From: Methanobacterium sp. PtaU1.Bin242
GTDB taxonomy: Archaea > Methanobacteriota > Methanobacteria > Methanobacteriales > Methanobacteriaceae
Direction of reading: 5' to 3'
Assembly: GCA_002067565.1 (NCBI GenBank)
Contig: MVQZ01000212.1
Coordinates: 1-7,522 of the forward strand
Length of the DNA stretch: 7,522 nt
The translations under genes and the position numbers were made by a program. Below the pieces are notes generated by a model that saw only the letters and a list, made by a program, of their open reading frames with translations, did not search any database and was not told where the DNA came from. This document shows, one piece after another, positions 1-5,312 of this stretch. Each line of letters opens with the position of its first letter. Positions within the stretch are counted from its first letter, which is position 1.

Positions 1-257
1 GTGAAGATAATAAAACCAATCTTGAAAAACCTGGTCCTACCATAAATATCTGATAAACGCCCGAAACTAAGAAGTAGAGTGGCTGTAACCAGTCCATAAC
101 CCATCAATATCCATAATAGGTACTGAAATGAAGTTAATGGGTTGATATGAATACCATTGAAAATTGCGGGTAAAGATATTATTACGATGCTCATGTTGAT
201 GGTTCCCATTAAAGTGGATAACAGAACCACAGATAGAGCTGTCCATTTATAATGCAT
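1..257 (-). CDS. MFS transporter, DHA2-like drug exporter, N-terminal part (runs off left edge)
   Basis: Only the first 85 codons are present; the gene continues past base 1. The translation shows a first membrane helix at about residues 5-29 with the sequence NMSIVIISLPAI, which corresponds to the D-x-T-I-V-N-x-ALP signature of drug:proton antiporters of the major facilitator superfamily, but with Asn21 where that signature usually has Asp. A second helix lies at about 45-65, followed by an intact MFS motif A (GRLSDIYGRTR, residues 66-76) in the first cytoplasmic loop. The family usually has 12 or 14 helices, so most of the protein is outside the window. The ATG at 257 is the first in-frame start after a stop, and AAAGGA lies about 11 bases upstream. 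The AbrB-type regulator gene ends 94 bases upstream on the same strand, so co-transcription is possible, although a separate TATA-like element lies between them. Family membership is clear; the substrate is unknown. Confidence 0.85.
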   Translation of the reverse strand, partial: MHYKWTALSVVLLSTLMGTINMSIVIISLPAIFNGIHINPLTSFQYLLWILMGYGLVTATLLLSFGRLSDIYGRTRFFKIGFIIF

Positions 258-314
258 GCTAATATTTCCTTTATTGATTATGTCAAATATTAAATCTTCT
301 AAGTTCTAAATTTT

Positions 315-322
315 AATATAAA
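315..322 (-). promoter_or_regulatory. Possible TATA box for the MFS gene
   Basis: On the minus strand this reads TTTATATT, close to the archaeal TATA consensus TTTATATA. It lies about 60 bases upstream of the MFS start, which would give a transcript with a leader of roughly 35 bases containing the AAAGGA ribosome site. The region is AT-rich, so a chance match is quite possible; the gene could equally be read from the promoter of the AbrB gene. Confidence 0.35.
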
Positions 323-351
323 TTAGTTAAAAAGGGTTAAATTATTCTTCA

Positions 352-558
352 TCAGTATTTTCCATTAGTTGGAGAGACAAATCTTTCATTAGCACTTTCT
401 TTTATAATTCCAATCCACCGGTTTCCATGCGCGTGTAAGATTAATGTATCCCCACTTTGGATATCAAATAAATCTCTTATATCCTTGGGAATGACAATTT
501 GGCCTCTTTCACCCATTTTAACCGTGCGGAAAATATGTTTACCTTCTTCTGATTCCAT
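352..558 (-). CDS. AbrB/SpoVT-type (MazE-like fold) DNA-binding regulator
   Basis: A 68-residue protein consisting almost entirely of one swapped-hairpin AbrB/SpoVT DNA-binding domain. Residues 14-41 carry the family signature: KMGERGQIVIPKDIR, then a hydrophobic DLFDI turn and SGDTLIL. Proteins of this fold dimerise and bind operator DNA, acting as transition-state regulators, autoregulators or antitoxins. The ATG at 558 is preceded by AAGGA at a spacing of about 9. The only gene downstream on the same strand is the MFS exporter. No toxin gene follows, so a role as local repressor of the exporter fits better than an antitoxin role; this is inferred from position only. Length is normal for a stand-alone archaeal member, and the C-terminal tail after residue 55 is polar with no recognisable domain. 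Confidence 0.9.
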   Translation of the reverse strand: MESEEGKHIFRTVKMGERGQIVIPKDIRDLFDIQSGDTLILHAHGNRWIGIIKESANERFVSPTNGKY

Positions 559-661
559 GATAATTATTCCTTAAAAACAGATCATACATTCTATGAAAAA
601 TCATATTAATAGTTTATGCTTTAATTGTTTAATTTTATAATTATCGCATACTATTTTTTCT

Positions 662-681
662 ATTATCTAAAAAAAGATAAT
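662..681. repeat. Short A/T inverted repeat (7-bp arms)
   Basis: ATTATCT at 662-668 pairs perfectly with AGATAAT at 675-681 across a 6-A spacer. It sits in the 265-base gene-free stretch between the AbrB gene and the tRNA terminator. It could be an operator or a weak hairpin. It is made mostly of A and T in a very AT-rich region, so it may have no function. I see nothing else in 559-804 apart from unresolved TATA-like words that could serve the AbrB gene. Confidence 0.3.
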
Positions 682-804
682 TTATAGGCCAAAAAAAATA
701 TGTTGCATTCTTTAATGGTGATTTTTTTATTTTTAGGATAAATTAAAAAAATTTAATTGGATAATGATAGGGTTTAAAAAATAGGGGGATCATTTGTGAT
801 ATTC

Positions 805-820
805 TAAAAAAATAAAATTT
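805..820 (-). terminator. T-rich terminator of the tRNA gene
   Basis: Read on the minus strand, the tRNA 3' end is followed within a few bases by a run of T residues (AAATTTTATTTTTTTA). Archaeal RNA polymerase ends stable-RNA transcripts at such oligo-T tracts without needing a hairpin. Position and composition fit well; no direct evidence of 3' ends is available. Confidence 0.5.
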
Positions 821-823
821 AAG

Positions 824-934
<111 letters not shown>

Positions 935-953
935 GTGGCTTATATGACATCAG

Positions 954-964
954 ATTTTATTTAA
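954..964 (-). promoter_or_regulatory. TATA box of the tRNA-Met gene
   Basis: On the minus strand this reads TTAAATAAAAT. Its centre lies about 25 bases upstream of the first tRNA base at 934, the usual distance from an archaeal TATA element to the transcription start. It implies that transcription begins at or within a base or two of the mature 5' end. Confidence 0.5.
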
Positions 965-974
965 CTTAAAGTTT

Positions 975-1432
975 TCTATCCCAAGAATGATTAACAGAAA
1001 GTTGTATCCTGGGAATAATGTAAAGCTACTGCGCATATTATTAAACTAACCACAGGACTAATCCACTATAATAACTATTAAATATCCTACGACGCCAACA
1101 GACAGCGAAGCTCAGCGTATATGATTAAATCTATATCAGATCATCGATTAATCCCTCCAATGGCATGAATACATGCCAGTATGATGTCAACCCAATAAAG
1201 ATCAAAATTGGAGGAATGGGGGGTTTGAATATTTTTTTGCTTAAATAATACTATAGAGAAGGTATCAAAGTAACCAGCGCTAAATGGAAGCTTATCCTAA
1301 GGGAGTTATGTTCAAACTTCTTTATGAAAGCGGAACTGAGCTGTGTATCACATGAAGTAAATCCCCGGAAGGGCGAAACTGATGGCGTAACTCAAAAAAT
1401 TAGGCCAAAGAGAAGAAAGTAGAAATCTTATA
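975..1432 (+). ncRNA. Structured non-coding region, probable 5' half of a degenerate group II intron (domains I-III)
   Basis: About 450 bases without a convincing ORF but with many perfect complementary arms: ACGC 1092-1095 with GCGT 1115-1118, enclosing AGC-GAA-GCT (1104-1112); GATTAA 1123-1128 with TTAATC 1148-1153; CCTCCAAT 1154-1161 with ATTGGAGG 1207-1214, enclosing GGCATG 1162-1167 / CATGCC 1172-1177; GAGTTA 1303-1308 with TAACTC 1388-1393, enclosing TGTG-TAT-CACA (1342-1352) and a small CCC/GGG hairpin near 1363-1373. Nested, adjacent helices with purine-rich linkers such as GAAGTAAAT and GAAAGCGGAAC are what a large folded RNA looks like. From memory they resemble domains I-III of bacterial and archaeal group II introns; I could not verify this by alignment. 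No reverse transcriptase ORF and no 34-base domain V hairpin (AGC...GTT) follows, so it would be a non-splicing remnant. The boundaries are approximate, and an unknown structured RNA is the alternative. Confidence 0.5.
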
Positions 1433-1455
1433 AAATAAGGAACATATCTAAACTT

Positions 1456-1461
1456 GAGGTG
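1456..1461 (+). promoter_or_regulatory. Ribosome binding site that sets the MarR start at 1472
   Basis: GAGGTG is a close match to the complement of the archaeal 16S 3' end and lies 10 bases before the ATG at 1472. An upstream in-frame TTG at 1454 overlaps this element and is therefore unlikely to be the start. A TATA-like word (TTATAAAATA, 1428-1437) lies only some 25 bases upstream of the element. Confidence 0.55.
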
Positions 1462-1471
1462 CAATTTGAAG

Positions 1472-1916
1472 ATGAACAGAGAAAATCAGGGTAAGTGCAA
1501 TATAATGTGCAACTGCCTTTATTTTACCAGTAATAAACTTAGCCGAATCATTAACAGAATAGCTGAAGAAGAATTCCTTAAAACCTGGTTTTCGCCATCA
1601 CATGCTTTGACTCTCATGAATATCATTTCTCAAAGGTCTATCCCAAAAAGAATTAAGCTACATGAATATTAAACCATCTACAACCACTCGTTTTATTGAT
1701 AAACTGGAATCAAGAGGACTGGTGGAAAGAAAAGTCAAAGGAAAATTATCTTATCTATATCCAACACAAAACGGCACTGATATGAAATCAGATATTGCTG
1801 AATGCTGGGGGAATCTATATAAACGTTATTCAAAGATTTTAGGGGTAAAAGAAGGCATTAAACTAACTTATACAATTAATAAAGCATCAGAATTATTAGA
1901 AAAAGATTTAAATTAA
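1472..1916 (+). pseudogene. MarR-family winged-helix regulator, broken by one frameshift
   Basis: Two reading frames together make one MarR protein of about 147 residues, a normal family length. The first frame (ATG 1472 to the stop ending at 1672) gives the N-terminal dimerisation helix: CNCLYFTSNKLSRIINRIAEEEF followed by SPSHALTLMNII. The second frame is +1 relative to the first. It continues from about 1650 with ELSYMNIKPSTTTRFIDKLESRGLVERK, the recognition helix and start of the wing, then KGKLSYLYPTQNG and the C-terminal helices, ending at 1916. Removing one base from the C3-A5 stretch at 1642-1649 restores a smooth RSIPKELSYMNIKPS junction. Without the shift the product ends before the recognition helix. 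The N-terminus carries cysteines at 9, 13 and 15, which could sense redox state or metal if the gene were intact. A homopolymer sequencing error is the main alternative. The gene lies 45 bases before the DUF2099 gene on the same strand. Confidence 0.82.
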
Positions 1917-1959
1917 TTTTCACACTATCTTTTGAATAAAACATATATTTTAATTTATT

Positions 1960-1966
1960 AGGTGAT
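1960..1966 (+). promoter_or_regulatory. Ribosome binding site that decides the start of the DUF2099 gene
   Basis: AGGTGAT is a 7-base match to the complement of the archaeal 16S 3' end. It overlaps the GTG at 1962, so that GTG cannot be served by it. It lies 4 bases before the TTG at 1971. No other ribosome site is seen upstream of the GTG, so TTG at 1971 is the better start. Confidence 0.6.
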
Positions 1967-1970
1967 AAAG

Positions 1971-2810
1971 TTGGATGATCAGGATCAGCATGTAATTGAA
2001 GCACTGGGAAAAGCAAAAATCATAATTAAAAATGGTAAGGTCATTGAAATTCAAGAACCAGGAATCGACTATTGTCCCCTGTTTGAAAAATATAGGGGAA
2101 TAAAAAAACTCACCAAAGAAGCTATAAGAGAAAACATAGAATTTAGAATAGAAGATTTTGGAATGTGCACCTCCAAAAGAATTTTAAAGATGAAAGACTT
2201 CCTCTCATTTGGAATTTCAGAAATACTAAGCACTTTATTAGAGGAAGAATTAATAGACTGTGTGGTGGCAGTCTGTGAGGGTTGCGGAACCGTAGTTTTA
2301 ACTGATCCAGAGCTTGTACAGGGAGTGGGAGGTCGCGTTTCTGGTCTGGTAAGCACCAGCCCCATCAAAGAGATTATAGATGCATTGGGAAATGAAAATG
2401 TCCTTGATCCAGATCACTGCAGGATAGATCAAATAAAGGGGGCTCGAAAAGCAGTAGATATGGGATACAGGAATATAGCAGTAACTATAGTTTCTGCAGA
2501 TGACGCTATAAAACTAAGGGAACTGGAAAATGAATTAGAAGAAGTGAATATTTATTTATTCGTGGTGCACACCACCGGGTTAAGTAAAAAAGAAGCTGAA
2601 ATAATATTTGACCATGCAGATGTTATTACAGGATGTGCATCCAAATATATGAGAAAAACAGGTGAAGATAGGCAAACATTCAGTGTAGGGGCATCCATAC
2701 CCATCTATGGGGTTACTGAAGCTGGAAAGAAATTTATAGGCAGGAGAGTTCAAAAAATTGGGGGATTAAAGGATAAAAAGGATGCAAAATTGCCAGAACC
2801 ATTGATATGA
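1971..2810 (+). CDS. Methanogenesis marker 8 family protein (DUF2099)
   Basis: A protein of 279 residues from the TTG at 1971 (282 from the GTG at 1962). I recognise the DUF2099 / putative methanogenesis marker protein 8 family from the HVIEALGKAKI start, YCPLF-KYRGIK, RIEDFGMCT, DFLSFGISEILST, TDPELVQGVGGRVSGLVSTSPI and ENVLDP blocks in order. The family is widespread in methanogens. Its biochemical role is unknown to me, and no catalytic motif can be named. Cysteines (numbered from TTG) are at 35, 66, 97, 102, 105, 150 and 222. The CEGCG block at 102-106 is a C-x-x-C pair that could bind metal or a cluster; this is only a suggestion. There is no signal peptide or membrane helix, so it is probably cytoplasmic. 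The broken MarR gene lies just upstream on the same strand, and the CBS gene converges from the other side with an 88-base gap in which I see no clear terminator. A paralogue of the true marker 8 is possible. Confidence 0.87.
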   Translation: MDDQDQHVIEALGKAKIIIKNGKVIEIQEPGIDYCPLFEKYRGIKKLTKEAIRENIEFRIEDFGMCTSKRILKMKDFLSFGISEILSTLLEEELIDCVVAVCEGCGTVVLTDPELVQGVGGRVSGLVSTSPIKEIIDALGNENVLDPDHCRIDQIKGARKAVDMGYRNIAVTIVSADDAIKLRELENELEEVNIYLFVVHTTGLSKKEAEIIFDHADVITGCASKYMRKTGEDRQTFSVGASIPIYGVTEAGKKFIGRRVQKIGGLKDKKDAKLPEPLI

Positions 2811-2898
2811 ATATCTGAAGTTCATAATGACCGCACTCTATATATATATTTGGTTTACACAATTGTTACTTTATTAAATAGTATAAACCTACAATATA

Positions 2899-3276
2899 CT
2901 AGTCTAAGCCAGCTAAGGCCCGGATCAAAGAGCTTTGAGTTATAAGACCAACAAGATTACCCTTTTCAACCACAGGAATTCTCTGGTAACCCTTATCTGC
3001 CATTATTTTGGTGATCTCCATGATGGGGGTGTTTATTTCTGCAACCATAAGATCCTTGCTCATCAGATCTTCCACTTTAAGTCCCAGGGCCTCTCCACCA
3101 GCAAGCAAGATATCTCGATGGGTTATAATGCCCACCAATCTTTCTTCGTCAACAACGGGCAGCCCACCCACATTGCAACGCATCATCTTAAGTTTGGCAG
3201 CGGCAACCAGATCAGAGGGTGAGGTTATATAAACATCCTCGATCATTATGTCCATTGCGCGTAGATCCTTTATCAT
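2899..3276 (-). CDS. Two-CBS-domain protein
   Basis: A 125-residue protein made only of a CBS pair (Bateman module): CBS1 at about residues 10-62 (DIMIEDVYITSP, GGLPVVDEERLVGIITHRD) and CBS2 at about 68-122 (DLMSKDLMVAEINTPI, GYQRIPVVEKGNLVGLITQSS). Such modules bind adenine nucleotides or S-adenosyl compounds and usually act as energy or cofactor sensors on partner proteins; the partner here is unknown. CBS1 keeps the T-x-x-D ribose-binding signature (residues 52-55), but in CBS2 the matching stretch is T-Q-S-S (113-116), so that site may not bind ligand in the usual way. Start choice is open: ATG 3276 would be nearly leaderless, given the TATA-like element at 3302-3310, whereas ATG 3255 (118 residues) has AAAGGATC 8 bases upstream. 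The gene is divergent from the oxidoreductase cluster and convergent with the DUF2099 gene. Confidence 0.9.
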   Translation of the reverse strand: MIKDLRAMDIMIEDVYITSPSDLVAAAKLKMMRCNVGGLPVVDEERLVGIITHRDILLAGGEALGLKVEDLMSKDLMVAEINTPIMEITKIMADKGYQRIPVVEKGNLVGLITQSSLIRALAGLD

Positions 3277-3301
3277 ATATTAATTTTTTATAGTCTTTAG
3301 A

Positions 3302-3310
3302 GTATAAAAG
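3302..3310 (-). promoter_or_regulatory. Possible TATA box for the CBS gene
   Basis: On the minus strand this reads CTTTTATAC. Its centre is about 30 bases from the ATG at 3276, placing transcription start near 3280. That gives either a nearly leaderless message from 3276 or a leader of about 25 bases with AAAGGATC before the ATG at 3255. Confidence 0.4.
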
Positions 3311-3330
3311 TAATTCTTAATCATTATTTA

Positions 3331-3351
3331 AAAAAAATTATTAATTTTTTT
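3331..3351. repeat. Perfect palindrome with 10-bp arms
   Basis: AAAAAAATTA (3331-3340) is the exact reverse complement of TAATTTTTTT (3342-3351), around a single central T. It lies between two divergent genes and touches the rightward TATA-like element, a position suited to an operator for both. It is composed only of A and T, so chance in this background is a real alternative. Confidence 0.45.
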
Positions 3352-3355
3352 ATAT
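3349..3355 (+). promoter_or_regulatory. Possible TATA box for the oxidoreductase cluster
   Basis: TTTATAT followed by G is close to the archaeal TATA consensus. It is far (about 240 bases) from the gene start, so a nearer but weaker element, such as the TATGTAAATAA stretch around 3536, could be the real one. Confidence 0.25.
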
Positions 3356-3575
3356 GCTCTTAATTAATTATATTATGAAAAAATGTCTAATTGCCAGTTT
3401 CATTGTCATATTATTTTATAATAATCTTTTCAGTGATTTAAAACATTTTTAAACTAAATTTGGAATGTTATTGGCTTAAATAGTTCTTTAAATTAGAAAA
3501 ACAAATTTTAAGTAAAATTATGACCATATTATGTTATGTAAATAACTGTAGAGATATTTAGAAATTTCAAAAGGG

Positions 3576-3581
3576 GGAGGT
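3576..3581 (+). promoter_or_regulatory. Strong ribosome binding site of the gamma-alpha subunit gene
   Basis: GGAGGT preceded by three more G residues, 9 bases before the ATG at 3591. This is among the strongest ribosome sites in the window and supports the chosen start and a well-translated product. Confidence 0.65.
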
Positions 3582-3590
3582 TTTTAGATC

Positions 3591-5312
3591 ATGTCTGGCA
3601 TTTATTCTAAAGATTTTTCTATTGTTATATGTGGAGAAGCTGGTCAGGGTATCCAGACCGTAGAGAGCATACTGATTCAAGCCATTAAGATGGGAGGTTA
3701 TCATGTCTTTTCATCCAAAGAGTATATGTCCCGGGTTAGGGGTGGTGAAAACTCTACAGAAATACGTATATCATCAAAAAGGATTACAGCCTATGTGGAT
3801 CGTATTGATCTGTTACTTGCTTTAAGTGAAGGGGCTGTTGACCATCTAAAACAGAGAATATCCTCTGAAACTCTTATATTGGGTGATAATCAGCATTTAA
3901 ACTCGGTTTTGGAGGGATACAACACCCTTAAAATCCCTCTTCTTGCCAGAGCACAGCAGCTGGGAGGGCCAATTTTTTCCAATGTAATTGCAGCAGGAGT
4001 CATATCTAAAATTCTAAACATACCTCTGGGAGTGTTTGAGGATATTATCAGGGGAATGTTTCTCCGCAAAGGTGAAAATATCGTTAAAAAGGATATTGAA
4101 GCTGGGAAAAAAGGTTATGAAATTGGAGAAGAACTGATTCAATCAGGAAGGATCAAAGTCCAACTGGAACGAGATCCAAAGATCACCGATGAACTTCTTT
4201 TAAATGGAACAGAGGCTGTGGGAATGGGTTGTCTGGCTGGAAACTGCAAATTCATGTCATCATATCCCATGACTCCATCCACACCACTACAGATGTTCAT
4301 GGCAGGGAAGGGAGAGGACTTCAATTTGATATTTGAACAGGCTGAAGATGAGATAGCAGCCATAAACATGTCCATCGGAGCCTTCTATGCTGGGGCCCGT
4401 TCAATGGTAGCCACCTCTGGCAGTGGATTTGCCTTGATGGGGGAAGCGGTAGGTCTTTCCGGAATAACAGAGACACCAGTGGTGGTATATGTGGGTCAAA
4501 GACCAGGACCAGCAGTGGGACTTCCCACCAGAACATCACAGGAAGACCTGAATCTAACCCTCTACTCCGGACCTGGGGAGTTCGCCAGAATAATATTCGC
4601 CCCGGGAAAGTTAGAAGATGCCTTCAAACTAGCACATGCGGCGTTTAATCTGGCAGATAAATACCAGATACCAGTGTTTATCCTTTCAGATCAGTATTTT
4701 GCAGAATGTTATTATAACCTGCCTTCTCTGGACTTGGATGGTGTGAAAAATGAAGATTATATCATTAAAACTTCTAAAGATTATAAGAGATACCAGTTCA
4801 CCGAGGGCGGTGTTTCTCCCAGGGGAATTCCAGGTTTTGGAGAAGGACTGGTTGTGGCTGATGCCGATGAACACGATGAAGAAGGCCATATCACTGAAAA
4901 TCTCCAAATAAGGGCAAAGATGGTGGATAAACGTATCCGCAGGAAAATGGAGACTATCCGAAGGGAAGCTATTTCACCTGAGCTAATTGGCAGTGATGAT
5001 TATGATGTTCTGGTGATTGGTTGGGGTTCTACCTATGGAACCCTGAAAGAGGCACTGAATAATCTGGATGACAATAGAATCTCTTTTTTACATTTTAAAC
5101 AACTCTACCCTTTGGATCCTGATACCCAGAGTATTCTAAAGAAGGCTTTTAAAACCATCATCTTTGAAAACAATGCCACAGCACAGTTTGCCAATTTAAT
5201 AAAGCTTGAAACCGGGTTTGAAATAGATAAAAAGGTTTTAAAGTATGATGGAATGCCCTTTTCGGTGGAAGAAGTTACAAAGACATTAGAGAAATTCATG
5301 GGGGAATTATAG
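3591..5312 (+). CDS. korA: 2-oxoacid:ferredoxin oxidoreductase, fused gamma-alpha subunit
   Basis: A 573-residue fusion typical of two-subunit 2-oxoacid:ferredoxin oxidoreductases, which turn a 2-oxoacid plus CoA into acyl-CoA, CO2 and reduced ferredoxin, reversibly. Residues 1 to about 190 are the gamma domain, with GEAGQGI (15-21) and SRVRGGENSTEIRIS (47-61). Residues from about 205 form the alpha part: NGTEAVGMG, the YPMTPST block (225-231) that contributes to the thiamine diphosphate and substrate site, EQAEDEIAAINMSIGAFYAGARSMVATSGSG, GQRPGPAVGLPTRTSQEDL, DEHDEEGHITE (427-437), and a C-terminal domain with VIGWGSTYG and the LYPLDP loop. The length matches the family, and no ferredoxin-type cysteine cluster is fused. 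The beta gene starts on the base right after the stop codon. The symbol korA is used for the family; the real 2-oxoacid (pyruvate, 2-oxobutyrate, 2-oxoglutarate, branched or aromatic) cannot be read from the sequence. Confidence 0.93.
   Translation: MSGIYSKDFSIVICGEAGQGIQTVESILIQAIKMGGYHVFSSKEYMSRVRGGENSTEIRISSKRITAYVDRIDLLLALSEGAVDHLKQRISSETLILGDNQHLNSVLEGYNTLKIPLLARAQQLGGPIFSNVIAAGVISKILNIPLGVFEDIIRGMFLRKGENIVKKDIEAGKKGYEIGEELIQSGRIKVQLERDPKITDELLLNGTEAVGMGCLAGNCKFMSSYPMTPSTPLQMFMAGKGEDFNLIFEQAEDEIAAINMSIGAFYAGARSMVATSGSGFALMGEAVGLSGITETPVVVYVGQRPGPAVGLPTRTSQEDLNLTLYSGPGEFARIIFAPGKLEDAFKLAHAAFNLADKYQIPVFILSDQYFAECYYNLPSLDLDGVKNEDYIIKTSKDYKRYQFTEGGVSPRGIPGFGEGLVVADADEHDEEGHITENLQIRAKMVDKRIRRKMETIRREAISPELIGSDDYDVLVIGWGSTYGTLKEALNNLDDNRISFLHFKQLYPLDPDTQSILKKAFKTIIFENNATAQFANLIKLETGFEIDKKVLKYDGMPFSVEEVTKTLEKFMGEL

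Larger units (their letters stand above)
3277..3590. other. AT-rich divergent intergenic region (314 bases)
   Basis: This stretch separates the CBS gene (leftward) from the oxidoreductase cluster (rightward) and should hold both promoters. It contains a leftward TATA-like element at 3302-3310, a perfect palindrome at 3331-3351, a rightward TATA-like element overlapping its right edge, and the ribosome site of the oxidoreductase gene at its right end. A 25-codon ATG frame at 3375-3452 has no ribosome site and is probably chance. If the rightward TATA at 3349 is used, the oxidoreductase transcript would carry a leader of roughly 210 bases. I see no riboswitch-like fold in it. Confidence 0.6.

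Noticed and set aside
1..823. A tRNA-associated integrated element using the tRNA-Met 3' end as attachment site
   Set aside because: No second copy of the tRNA 3' end was seen and no integrase is present. The genes on that side are an ordinary regulator and exporter.
1640..1650. Programmed +1 frameshifting in the MarR gene
   Set aside because: The zero-frame codons there (ATC CCA AAA AGA) do not form a recognised slip site with a following stop or stimulatory structure. A mutation or sequencing error in the homopolymer is more likely.
2069..2368. Minus-strand open frame opposite the DUF2099 gene
   Set aside because: It lies entirely inside a well-supported gene on the other strand; its serine- and proline-rich translation shows no domain.
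2811..2898. A bidirectional terminator between the convergent DUF2099 and CBS genes
   Set aside because: The gap contains an alternating TA run but no clear oligo-T tract or GC-stem hairpin in either direction.
2935..3232. Two plus-strand open frames opposite the CBS gene
   Set aside because: The CBS pair on the minus strand explains the region, and neither frame has a ribosome site or recognisable domain.
3375..3452. A 25-codon ATG frame (plus strand) with a lysine and hydrophobic start resembling a short signal peptide
   Set aside because: There is no ribosome binding site, the stretch is very AT-rich, and nothing recognisable follows the hydrophobic part. Chance is the simpler explanation, although a leaderless small protein cannot be excluded.
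4139..4907. Minus-strand open frames opposite the gamma-alpha subunit gene
   Set aside because: They are shadow frames of a strongly conserved coding region, with unlikely composition and no ribosome sites.
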